A DNA stretch of 64,000 nucleotides from Ramlibacter montanisoli (lineage in GTDB: Bacteria > Pseudomonadota > Gammaproteobacteria > Burkholderiales > Burkholderiaceae_C): the NCBI RefSeq assembly GCF_013087525.1, contig NZ_JABFCS010000001.1:2294001-2358000 (forward strand). The letters are read 5' to 3'. The notes under the pieces are model-generated. The model searched no databases. It saw nothing but the letters and a program-made list of their open reading frames with translations, and was not told the DNA's origin. The translations under genes were made by a program, and so were the position numbers. This document shows positions 17,969 through 27,461 of the stretch, in pieces. Every line of letters begins with the position of its first letter. Positions within the stretch are counted from its first letter, which is position 1.

Positions 17969-18450
17969 ATGCGCGTCGGCCTGATCTACGCCCGCGCCCG
18001 CAACGGCGTGATCGGCCGCGAGGGCGTGCTGCCCTGGCACCTGCCGGAGGACCTGGCGCACTTCAAGCGCACGACCATGGGCGCGCCCGTGCTCATGGGC
18101 CGCAAGACCTGGGACTCGCTGCCCCCGCGCTTCCGGCCGCTGCCGGGACGGCGCAACGTGGTGATCACGCGCGATGCGCAGTGGCACGCGCCGGGCGCGG
18201 ACCGGGCGGGGACGCTGGACGAGGCGCTGGCGCTGTGCGCGGGCGCGCACACCGTGTGGGTCACCGGCGGCGCGGAAATCTTCCGGCTGGCGATGCCGCG
18301 CGCGGATGTGGCCGTGGTGACGGAGATCGATGCCGATTACGAAGGCGACGTGCACGCGCCGGAACTCGGGACTGGCTGGCGCGAGACGGCGCGCGAGCGG
18401 CATGTGTCGGCGGGGGCGTGCGCTTCAGTTTCGTGACGTACGAGAGGTAG
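17969..18450 (+). CDS. folA: Dihydrofolate reductase (one apparent indel near the end)
   Basis: Reduces dihydrofolate to tetrahydrofolate with NADPH. The 160-residue protein shows GVIGREGVLPWHLPEDL with the catalytic acid, MGRKTWDSLP, LPGRRNVVITR and VTGGAEIF. The last strand is out of frame: a G5 run at 18412-18416 should hold six Gs, after which the sequence continues to VRFSFVTYER and a TAG, the standard C-terminus. Without the correction the frame would end early with a non-family tail. Eight bases downstream of thyA and probably co-transcribed. Confidence 0.94.
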
Positions 18451-18460
18451 GGCCGGCCAA

Positions 18461-18544
18461 TCGTAGGCTGGGGTGAGCGCGTAGCGAACCCCAGCGCTTC
18501 GCGCACCGCTGGGGTCCGGCTTCGCGCGGACCGCCAGCCTACGA
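18461..18544. repeat. Long inverted repeat, family GTAGGCTGG, copy 2
   Basis: Imperfect inverted repeat: left arm TCGTAGGCTGGGGTGAGC to GCGAACCCCAGCG, right arm an inverted, more diverged version ending CCAGCCTACGA. It has the same outer and inner sequences as the copy at 14042-14129. It lies between the convergent folA and TPR genes, again a natural terminator position. Confidence 0.8.
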
Positions 18545-18567
18545 CGACTCCATGCCGTCTTCGTGCG

Positions 18568-19224
18568 TCAATGCCCCTTGACCTTCTCCATCAAGGCCTT
18601 CGCCTCTTCCTTCCGCCCCTGGTCCGCGATCGGCCGGCCCGGACGCGGCGGCGCCTGCAAGGCGCGCTCGAGATAAGGAACCGCTTCCTCCGCCTGCTTG
18701 GACTCCACGAGGTACTCCGCGAAGAAGTAGTTCGGGTCGATCCCCTTGGGATTGATCGCCAGCGCCTTCTGCAGCAGCTCGCGCGCCTTCTTCTTGTCGC
18801 CGAAGCCCACCGGCCAGCCCGGCACCTTGTAGTACAGGACGCCCAGGCTGTTGTACGCCGAGCCATCGAGCACGTTGCCGTCGATCTGGATCGCCTGCTC
18901 GTACAGCGCCTTGGCCTGCTTGACCAGCGACAGCGCGCCCAGGCCGCCCTTCTCGCCGGCCAGCGAGCTGACGATGATGCCTTCCCACACCAGCGGCTCG
19001 GCGCGGCCCGCGTGGGCTTCGCTGACCTGGCGCGCACGGGCCGCGAGCGCTTCGAAGCGTTTCTGCCGCTCGGCAGGAGGTGCCTGGTAGCGGGTCACTT
19101 CCCACTCGCGCTGCAGCTCGGCGACCGCGTCGTCCACGGGCGCGGCCCAGGCGAAGGGGATGGCGAAGGCGAGCGCCGTCACGAGGAGCACGCGGCGGGA
19201 TGCGTTGGAGAGTTGGGCGATCAT
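18568..19224 (-). CDS. Exported tetratricopeptide-repeat protein
   Basis: About 218 residues with an N-terminal signal sequence (VLLVTALAFAIPFAWAA) and two to three degenerate TPR helices, for example ALYEQAIQIDGNVLDGSAYNSLG and ARELLQKALAINPKGIDPNYFFAEYL. Such proteins usually act as scaffolds in the periplasm. The ATG overlaps the stop of the SDR gene as ATGA, so this is the last gene of the five-gene minus-strand operon. Its own role is unknown; being the only exported member, it may connect the pathway to the envelope. Confidence 0.8.
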   Translation of the reverse strand: MIAQLSNASRRVLLVTALAFAIPFAWAAPVDDAVAELQREWEVTRYQAPPAERQKRFEALAARARQVSEAHAGRAEPLVWEGIIVSSLAGEKGGLGALSLVKQAKALYEQAIQIDGNVLDGSAYNSLGVLYYKVPGWPVGFGDKKKARELLQKALAINPKGIDPNYFFAEYLVESKQAEEAVPYLERALQAPPRPGRPIADQGRKEEAKALMEKVKGH

Positions 19225-20045
19225 CAGGATCCGGTCCTTTCCGGCAAGGTGGCAAGGGTGGCGAGGCTGCGGCCGTGGCGGCGGAAGCTGCCGTCCATGG
19301 CCGTGGGGACGAGGCCGTTGAGGCGCACGCCGAGTCGTTCGGGGAAGCCGAGGAAGCGCTCGGCCTCTTCGTCCTCCAGCATGCGCAGCAGGGCGGCAGC
19401 CACGCTGGCCGCGCTGTCCATGGCGGTGCCTGTGGCCTGGTTGTAGGCCTGCACGTCGGCGCCGTTGAAGGCGGTCTGCGTGCTGCGCGGGCCGAGGTAC
19501 TGCACCTTCACTTCGGTGTCGGCCAGCTCGCGCCGCAGCGCCTCGGCGAAGCCGCGCAGGCCGAACTTGCTGGCGCTGTACACGCTGTAGCCGGGCAGGC
19601 CGATCGCGCCCAGCACCGAGCCCACGAACAGCACCTGCGCGCCCGGCTGGCGGCGCAGCGAAGGCAGCATCGCCCGCGTCAGCTGCATGGGTGCGATCAG
19701 GTTGGTCTGCATCACCGCGGCCATGGTGGCGGCGTCGATCGCGTGCAGCGCGCCGAAGGCCGGCGCGCCGGCCGCGTGCACCAGCACGTTGCACTGCCAG
19801 CCGGCCGCATGTTCGGCCAGGCGTTCCAGTTCGCGCGGCTCGCGCAGGTCGGCCACCACCCAGGGCAGGTCCTGTTCGGCGAGGCCGTGCCGGTCGCGCA
19901 GCTCGCGCGCGAGTGCGGCCAGCGACTGCGGCGAGCGCCCGGTGAGCATGAGCCGCGCCCCCGCTCGCAGGAAGGCCCCGGCCGCCTCGCGGCCGATGCC
20001 ACCGGTGGCGCCGGTGAGCAGGATGCGTGCGACGGCGGGCTTCAT
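19224..20045 (-). CDS. SDR-family oxidoreductase of the hemolysin/ligase operon
   Basis: Short-chain dehydrogenase of 273 residues. NAD(P)-binding GATGGIGRE is at residues 12-20, the NNAG position reads HAAGAPAF, and the catalytic Ser/Tyr/Lys are in FVGSVLGAIGLPGYSVYSASK. The C-terminal region (FPERLGVRLNGLVPTAMDGSF) resembles fatty-acyl or ketoacyl-reducing SDRs. It overlaps the genes on both sides by four bases (ATGA), so it is translated with the iron redox enzyme. Its likely role is reduction of an acyl-derived aldehyde or ketone made by its neighbours; this is inference. Confidence 0.85.
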   Translation of the reverse strand: MKPAVARILLTGATGGIGREAAGAFLRAGARLMLTGRSPQSLAALARELRDRHGLAEQDLPWVVADLREPRELERLAEHAAGWQCNVLVHAAGAPAFGALHAIDAATMAAVMQTNLIAPMQLTRAMLPSLRRQPGAQVLFVGSVLGAIGLPGYSVYSASKFGLRGFAEALRRELADTEVKVQYLGPRSTQTAFNGADVQAYNQATGTAMDSAASVAAALLRMLEDEEAERFLGFPERLGVRLNGLVPTAMDGSFRRHGRSLATLATLPERTGS

Positions 20046-20727
20046 GCCATGGCCTCCGGCCGGCGCGCGTCCTGCGCCTGCGGCAGCGGCAGGCCGCGGA
20101 ACACATCGCCGTACAGGCGGTAGAACACGCGCGTCGCATGCACGATGTCGGCCTGGTCGCGCGGGTCCTCGATCCGGTTCATCAGCACCTCGAAATGGGC
20201 GGTGTGCTCGCGGTCCAGCGTGCCGTGCGAGCGCAGGTAGCTGAAGGCGGAATCCGGCAGGCCCAGCGGCTTCTGGATCTGGTCGGCGGCCAGCAGCGCG
20301 AGGTTCACGCTGGTGCCTTCCAGCACGTGGACCATGCCGAAGAAGCCGAGCGGGTTGCGCCGCGCGATCGTGTCGTAGGCGTAGGCCACCATCACCTCCA
20401 CCGGGATGCCGGGCTCGCCCGTGCGCACCGCCTGCGCGTCGGCGCCGCAGGCGCGCAGGTCGTCCAGGATCCACTCGTCGTGCTCCTGTTCTTCCTCGAT
20501 GTATTCGTCCAGCGGGCCGCGCAGCCAGGCATGGCGCGCGGGCAGCGCGGCCCGGCAGGCCTGCAGCAGCGGCACCGTGTGCCTGACGTGGTGCCAGGCC
20601 TGCGTGAGGAAGGCCACATAGCTGGGAAGAGACACGTCCCCGCGCAGGCAGCCCTGGATGATGGGGGCCGACAGCAGGCCGAGGCGCGCGTCCTCGGTCT
20701 GCCGCAGCAGCTCAGGAAAAAGGGCAT
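20042..20727 (-). CDS. Iron-containing redox enzyme, heme-oxygenase-like fold (one apparent indel)
   Basis: About 228 residues after correction, matching the Haem_oxygenas_2/'iron-containing redox enzyme' family of the heme-oxygenase-like diiron superfamily (known members include UndA-type and TenA-like proteins). Candidate ligands are E80 and H83 in IEEEQEHDEW, E137 in VLEGTSVN, and D172, H175 and H178 in LDREHTAHFEV; the order Glu-x2-His, Glu, Asp/His fits a diiron site. The A5 run at 20717-20721 (T5 on the coding strand) should have six bases so that the ATG joins the domain. It overlaps the ligase gene upstream and the SDR downstream. Substrate unknown; an acyl-thioester or free acid is suggested by context. 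Confidence 0.78.
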
Positions 20728-22181
20728 GCGTTGCTCTCTGGAAGGCGGGGGAGCGATGCCGAGCGCGTCGGCATGCATGGCGAGGATCGCGTCGCGCTGC
20801 GGCCGGCCGTTGGCCGTGGCCAGGCCGTTCTGCACGCTGAAGCCGGCGCGGCCGCGCACCCAGCGCGCCACCCGCGCGTAATCGGGCAGCGAGGCATTGG
20901 CGGCCTGCACCGCCGATTCGATCTCGGCATCGGGCAGCGTGGCCGCCAGCGGCCACACCACGGCGCTCAGCGCCGCCTGCCCTTCGCCGAACACCACCGC
21001 CTGCGCCACCATCTGCTGGCCGCGCAAGGCCGCCTCCACCCACTCGGGCGACACGTTGCGCCCGAAGCCGGTGATCAGCACGTTCTTCTTGCGGCCCTGC
21101 ACGTACAGGAAGCCGTCGGCGTCGACGCTGCCCAGGTCGCCGGTGGGCCACCACCTGGACTCCGATTCCATCTGCCCGAGGTAGCCGGCCATCAGCGTGC
21201 CGCTGATCTCGATCTCGCCGTCGTCGGCGATGCGCACGCGCGCGTGTGCGGCAGCGGCCGGCCCGCGCTGCCGGGACGGTCGGCGCCCGGCAGGTTGAGC
21301 GTCTGCACCGAACCGCCTTCCGACAGGCCGTAGCCTTCGTAGGCGGGAATGCCGCAGGCGCGCGCTGCGCGCACCAGCGTCTCGCCCACGGCGGCACCGC
21401 CGACGGCGGCGATCTTCAGGCTGGCGGGCGCACGATCGCCGGTGTGCTGCAGCCAGCCGGTCCAGGCGCGCAGCATCTGCGGCAGCAGGATCAGGCTCTC
21501 GGGCGCGTAGCGGCGCACCGCGGCATCGAAGGCGGCCGGATCGAAGCCGGACGATCCGGTCAGCCCCACTTCGGCCAGCGGCGGCACCACCACCGTGGCG
21601 CCTCGGGCCAATGGCGCCAGCACGCCGGCCATGTTTTCCAGCAGCACCGCCAGCGGCAGCACACACAGGTGCCGGCGGATGTCCAGCGGCTCCAGCGCGC
21701 TCACCAGGCCCCAGGCCGAACGACGGATCGCCTTCTCGTGCAGGCACACGCCCTTGGGCGTTCCCGTGGTCCCGGAGGTGAAGGTGATCTTGGACGTGCA
21801 CGCGGGCATCTGCACCGCGTAGCCGGGCAGCGTCAGCAGGGCCAGCCGCTCGCCCGCCACCTCGAGGTCCTGGCGGGGCATCTGCAGCCAGGACGTGGCC
21901 AGGCGGGGCGCCGTCAGCAGCGTGTCCACGCCGGCGGCCTTCAGCGCATGCTGCAACTGTTCCGAGTTGAAGAAGGCCGGCAGCGGCACGTGCACCACCC
22001 CGGCCAGGCTGGCGGCGAGGTCCGCCACCACCCACGCGGGCGAGTTGTCCATCAGCGTGGCCAGCACCCAGGCGCCGCGCGCCTGGAGCGTGGCGGCCAG
22101 CCGCGAAGCCGCGGCGTCCAGCTCCTGGCGGCTCCAGGAAATGCCGGGGCCCACCAGGGCGGGAAGTTTCTCTCGCATCAT
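20712..22181 (-). CDS. AMP-binding acyl-CoA synthetase-like protein (apparent indels)
   Basis: ANL-family adenylate-forming enzyme of about 485 residues. The P-loop-like TFTSGTTGTPKGVCLHEKA, the A5 motif YEGYGLSEGG and the A7/A8 segment WWPTGDLGSVDADGFLYVQGRKKN show an intact active site; the A10 Lys region is near SVQNGLATANGRPQRDAI. It is shorter than typical acyl-CoA synthetases at the N-terminus. One base is missing around 21231-21245 in a GC-alternating tract; a second indel in a G5 run at 20747-20751 probably hides the true stop, placed here at 20712. The start overlaps the hemolysin-family stop. Predicted to activate a fatty or similar acid. Confidence 0.8.
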
Positions 22182-22828
22182 GCAACCAGTTCCTGTTCCC
22201 GGAATCCGCGGCGCGCCAGCCGGCGCAAGGCGGGCTGGATCTCGCCGGCCAGCACCAGGGGCTGGTGTTCGTAGTAGCTGCCCCAGAAGACGGCCTCGTC
22301 GCCCAGGGCGGCGGGGTCGGCCGCGGCCAGGGCCAGGGGAGCGATGCCCAGGCGGCCGATCATCTGCCGCAGCTCCTGCGTGAGCGTGGCCACCGCCCAG
22401 CGGAAGCGCAGCTGCGCCAGGTGCGGCCCGAGCTGCAGCATCAGGCGGCGTCCGGCGCCGGGCCGGGCGGACGCCAGGTGGCCGACTTCCGCCACTTCGC
22501 GGCGCGAGAGCGCGCGGCCGGCGTGCCAGGCCAGTTCTTCCTCGATCGGCTCGCGCAGGTAGCGTTCCAGGTACAGCGCGCCCGCGGCGGCGCTGCGGTA
22601 GCCGGCCGCTGCGATGATTTCGCCATCGGCATCGGCCAGGCTCACCAGGACCGGCGTGAAGGCCCGGATGCTGGCGCCGTAGTGGCGGTGGTACACGCCG
22701 CGGATGAAGTCCTCGACTTCGGCGCGGCAGGGATCCTCGGGGAAGTGCAGACGCAGCGCGGCGCCGTCGGCGGGGCTGCCGGCCGCGGTCTCCGGCCGGA
22801 GGCGGCGCGAGGCAGTGAGCAGTGCCAT
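22178..22828 (-). CDS. Thermostable hemolysin-family protein
   Basis: Protein of about 216 residues matching the 'thermostable hemolysin' family (named after Vibrio delta-VPH). There is no signal peptide or membrane helix. The layout, with AAAGYRSAAAGALYLERYLREPIEEEL, VAEVGHLASARPGAGRRLMLQLG and the late GSYYEHQPLVLAGEI, looks like an N-acyltransferase-type fold and not a pore-former. AAGGAG seven bases before the ATG fixes the start. It is the first gene of the five-gene operon. A true hemolytic role is doubtful here; an acyl-transfer role with the downstream ligase is my inference. Confidence 0.82.
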   Translation of the reverse strand: MALLTASRRLRPETAAGSPADGAALRLHFPEDPCRAEVEDFIRGVYHRHYGASIRAFTPVLVSLADADGEIIAAAGYRSAAAGALYLERYLREPIEEELAWHAGRALSRREVAEVGHLASARPGAGRRLMLQLGPHLAQLRFRWAVATLTQELRQMIGRLGIAPLALAAADPAALGDEAVFWGSYYEHQPLVLAGEIQPALRRLARRGFREQELVA

Positions 22829-22963
22829 TCCCAACTCCTTCTTGCGCCCGTTGTTCGGACGCGTCGCGAGGGATGGTGGGAGCGGGAGATTAACGGGAGA
22901 TTAAGGGTGAGTGTTCCGGTCGGCTGCATAGAATCGCCGGACCATCGCACCAGAGGAGAAAGC

Positions 22964-23575
22964 ATGTCCGGCGGCACCTTCCACGTCCACGGCCCCCACG
23001 ACCATGAACTGGAGCACGCCACCCAGCACGCCGCCCACGGCGAGCAGGCCCAGCACGGGGTGGGCGGCGGCAGCATGACCAACCAGATCGCGATGTTCAC
23101 CGCGGTGATCGCCACCGTGGGGGCCATCTTCGCCTACATGGGCGGGGCCACGCAGGCCAATGCCGGCCTGTACAAGAACAACGCCGCGATCAAGAAGACC
23201 GAGGCTTCCAACCAGTGGAACTACTTCCAGGCCAAGTCGACCAAGCAGTCGCTGGCGGAAGTCTCGCGCGACCTGGCGCCCAACGCCGGCGACCGCGCCC
23301 GCTACGAAGCCAAGATCGACCGCTACGAGAAGGAAAAGAAGGAGATCCAGGGCAACGCCGAGAAGATCGAGGCGGAAGCGAAGGACTGGGACAGGAAGAG
23401 CGACGAGCAGATGCACCTGCACCACCGCTGGGCGCAGGCCACCACCGCGCTGCAGGTGTCGATCGCGCTGGCCGCCATCGCGCTCATGACCCGGAAGAAG
23501 TGGCTGGAGCTGGGCATGTTCGCCGTCGGCGCCATCGGCGTCGGCATCGGCGTGATGGCGATGCTGCACCTGTGA
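22964..23575 (+). CDS. DUF4337 membrane protein
   Basis: About 203 residues. The N-terminal 35 residues are rich in His, Asp and Glu (HVHGPHDHELEHATQHAAHG) and could bind metal. A membrane helix (IAMFTAVIATVGAIFAYMGG), a coiled-coil loop of about 90 residues rich in Lys and Glu, and two C-terminal helices (ALQVSIALAAIALM and LGMFAVGAIGVGIGVMAML) follow, the DUF4337 layout. Function unknown. AGAGGAGAA five bases before the ATG fixes the start. The stop overlaps the GTG of exonuclease III, so the two are co-translated. Confidence 0.87.
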   Translation: MSGGTFHVHGPHDHELEHATQHAAHGEQAQHGVGGGSMTNQIAMFTAVIATVGAIFAYMGGATQANAGLYKNNAAIKKTEASNQWNYFQAKSTKQSLAEVSRDLAPNAGDRARYEAKIDRYEKEKKEIQGNAEKIEAEAKDWDRKSDEQMHLHHRWAQATTALQVSIALAAIALMTRKKWLELGMFAVGAIGVGIGVMAMLHL

Positions 23576-24420
23576 AGATCACCACCTGGAACGTCAACTC
23601 GCTGGCGGCGCGGCTGCAGCACGTCCTGGACTGGACGGCCGCCAACCCGGTGGACGTGCTGTGCCTGCAGGAACTGAAGCTCACCGACGACAAGTTCCCG
23701 CTGGACGCGCTGCGCGAGGCGGGCTACGGGTACTGCGCGGTGTTCGGGCAGAAGACCTACAACGGCGTGGCGGTCATGAGCCGCGCGCCGCTGCGCGACA
23801 CGGTGAAGAACATCGTCGGCTTCGAGGACGACAACTCGCGTGTCCTGTCGGTGACACTGGACACGCCGGCGGGCGAGCTGCGGCTGGTGAACGGCTACTT
23901 CGTCAACGGCCAGGCGCCGGGCACCGAGAAGTTCGACTACAAGATGTCGTGGCTGCGCGGGCTGCGCGACTACGTGCGCGAGGAGCTGGCGCACCACCCC
24001 AGGCTGGTGCTGCTGGGGGATTTCAACATCGCGCCGGAAGACCGCGATTCCTTCGACCCGGTGGGGCTGAAGGAAACGATCCACCACACCACCGAGGAAC
24101 GGGACCACTTCCGCAAGCTGCTGGAGCTGGGACTGGTGGACAGCTTCCGGCTGTTCGAGCAGCCGGAGAAGAGCTACAGCTGGTGGGACTATCGGATGCT
24201 GGGCTACCAGAAGAACCGCGGGCTGCGCATCGACCACATCCTGGTGAGCGAGGCGGTGAAGCCGCTGGTGAAGGGCTGCAGCATCGACCGGGCGCCGCGG
24301 AAGTGGAAGCAGCCGAGCGATCACGCGCCGGTGACGGTGGAACTGGATCTCGTCATTCCCGCGCAGGCGGGAACCCAGGGCGGCGAGGTGCCTGGGTCGC
24401 CCCAGCCGGGGCTTTTCTGA
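23572..24420 (+). CDS. xthA: Exodeoxyribonuclease III with repeat-encoded tail
   Basis: AP endonuclease/3'-5' exonuclease of base-excision repair, 282 residues. Metal and catalytic residues are visible in TTWNVNSLAAR, CLQELKLTDD, LVLLGDFNIAPEDRD and the terminal PSDHAPVTVEL. The start GTG overlaps the DUF4337 stop (GTGA). The last 20 or so residues, from VIPAQAGTQ onward, are translated from a dispersed palindromic repeat and lie outside the conserved domain, so the repeat has probably replaced the original stop. Confidence 0.93.
   Translation: MKITTWNVNSLAARLQHVLDWTAANPVDVLCLQELKLTDDKFPLDALREAGYGYCAVFGQKTYNGVAVMSRAPLRDTVKNIVGFEDDNSRVLSVTLDTPAGELRLVNGYFVNGQAPGTEKFDYKMSWLRGLRDYVREELAHHPRLVLLGDFNIAPEDRDSFDPVGLKETIHHTTEERDHFRKLLELGLVDSFRLFEQPEKSYSWWDYRMLGYQKNRGLRIDHILVSEAVKPLVKGCSIDRAPRKWKQPSDHAPVTVELDLVIPAQAGTQGGEVPGSPQPGLF
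24351..24377. repeat. Dispersed short palindromic repeat, copy 3 (inside a coding region)
   Basis: CGTCATTCCCGC-GCAG-GCGGGAACCCA, inverted relative to copy 1. It is read in frame at the end of the exonuclease III gene and gives the hallmark peptide VIPAQAGTQ. Confidence 0.75.
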
Positions 24421-24434
24421 GCGCTCCAAGTCGC

Positions 24435-24460
24435 GGTTCGCCTGCGGGCTCGCCACCACG
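24435..24460. repeat. Solo half-arm of the GTAGGCTGG inverted-repeat family
   Basis: GGTTCGCCTGCGGGCTCGCCACCACG closely matches the right arm of the inverted repeat at 14096-14122 with a few changes. No partner arm is seen. It lies between convergent genes (exonuclease III and the cytochrome lipoprotein), as do the full copies. Confidence 0.5.
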
Positions 24461-24477
24461 CGTGCGCCGCACCATCG

Positions 24478-25806
24478 TCAATGCCGGAGGATCCAGGGAA
24501 TCACGATCGCCAGCTCGGCATCCGTGATCTGCGGATTGGCCGGCATCGGCACGCTGCCGAAGGTACCCACGCTTCCCAGCTTCACCCGGCTTTCCAGTAC
24601 GCCGGCCGCGGCCGGGCTGGTGCGGTAGCGGTCGGCGATCACCTGGAAACTCACGCCATTGACGCTGCTTGCCGCGCCGCGGGCCGAGTGGCACACGGTG
24701 CAGTTCTTCGCGACGGCGATCGTGGCCGGATCGGTCGAATCGGGGGAGAGGAAGCGGCAATCCGCATTCCGCAGTGGTGGCCACCTGCTGTCCCGCGGTG
24801 CAGGTGAATTGCGCGAAGCCGCGGCGGGTGGGATCGGTGTTGGCAACCAGGCTGCTGGCGAATTCCGCCGCCGCAAGGGCCTCGCCGCTGCAGCTCAGTC
24901 CGTTGACGGTCCACGTCACGGGACTGGTGCTGCAGTCGGCCGGCGCCACGACGGGCGCGGGCGCTGCGGAGCAGGTGGACGCGCCGCGCGTCCAGGTGCC
25001 CGATTGGCAGGTGTAGGTGGCGCTGCCGGTCGCCGGGCCGTTGATGTCGGCAAGCAGCCGGCTCGTGCCGGAGACGGCTGCCGGGAGCGAGCCGCCGCAG
25101 CTGTCCGTTCCCCAGTTCACGGCCGTGGCCGCGCAGGCTGCCACCATGGGTGGCACCGAGGCGACGAAGTCCGCTCCGACGGACATGTTCATGTCCGAAG
25201 GGTAACCGTCCGGGCCCATGACCGATGTGCCTTCGTACAGCTTGCCGTTTTCCACCAGCCAGAGGCTGCGGAAGTCGATCGGCGAAAACAACATCGCCAA
25301 GGCGCGCAGGCGGATGGCGCCGCCGAACTCCACCCGGTCGCCAGGCACCCGCACCCCGCCCGCCGGCGCTGCCACCGCATAGGTGACCCGCTGGACCGCC
25401 TTGCCCTGCACGGTACCCGGACCGTCGAACACCACCCGGTTGGCCGGATCGTCGAAGGAAAGGTAGCCGGCGGGACTGGTGGCGCAAACCGGGTCGGTGT
25501 GGAAGTCGATCCGCAATGAAAGCCTGGCCACGTTGCCGCTGGGGGCTGCCACGGTCAGGTAGGTGCGGGAGCTCACCCGGTCACCGTCCGCCGTGACAAC
25601 GAGCGGGGATTCGAAGCACGGCCCCATGAAAGAACCGAGGAATGCCGCCGGTACGCTCGCCGCCGTTCCCGTGCCGCCGGTCGCGCCCGTGCCGCTGCCT
25701 GCCGTCGGGGCCGCACCGCTCCCGCCGCCTCCCCGCCTCCACCGCCGCAGGAAACCAGCCCCGCCAGCGCCAACAAGGCGGCCGCCTGCATCCACCGTGA
25801 TTTCAT
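24478..25806 (-). CDS. Lipoprotein with C-terminal cytochrome c-like domain (two apparent indels)
   Basis: Predicted envelope lipoprotein of about 442 residues. The signal peptide ends in a lipobox (LAGLVSC) followed by a Gly-rich linker. A long middle region has two Cys-bearing repeat units built around CSTSPVTWTVNGLSC and VNWGTDSCGG, with Trp and Cys spaced as in small disulfide domains. The C-terminus has KNCTVCHSARGA, a CXXCH heme site, and PMPANPQITDAELAIVIPWI, with the distal Met, typical of class I cytochrome c. A G is missing in the Gly tract (25731-25734) and a C is extra at 24742-24746. I do not recognise the middle domain. Confidence 0.72.
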
Positions 25807-25891
25807 TCACCCTCCCCTGGGGCTGGTGCCCCGAGCGCAGCGGATTCTTCCCGCCGGGCGCGTGTACGGGTCAGGGGATTACCACGAGCCT

Positions 25892-25907
25892 TCCTCCACT
25901 TGGAGGA
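25892..25907. terminator. Possible hairpin after ntrC
   Basis: TCCTCC-ACTT-GGAGGA immediately beyond the ntrC stop on the minus strand. It has no clear T tract on either strand, so it is at best a weak terminator or an mRNA-end hairpin. Confidence 0.35.
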
Positions 25908-25911
25908 GGGT

Positions 25912-27420
<1,509 letters not shown>

Positions 27421-27461
27421 TTGTGCTTCTTTCCCAGTCGCCTCATGCATGTCGGACTTCC

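Noticed and set aside
20727-22181. Possible fusion of the AMP-ligase to the iron redox enzyme into a single protein
   Set aside because: In the raw frame the ligase runs into the redox-enzyme region, but the residues past 20727 are not family-like in that frame. A start ATG and separate family lengths favour two overlapping genes with indels in the G5 and A5 runs.
22178-22828. Calling the first gene of the acyl-processing operon a secreted pore-forming toxin
   Set aside because: No signal peptide, no amphipathic pore segments; the fold looks like an acyltransferase, so only the family name is kept.
25812-25836. GC-rich hairpin (GGGGC-TGGT-GCCCC) just upstream of the cytochrome lipoprotein start
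   Set aside because: No T tract on either strand, and it partly overlaps the likely ribosome site (AGGGGAGGGTGA); not called a terminator.
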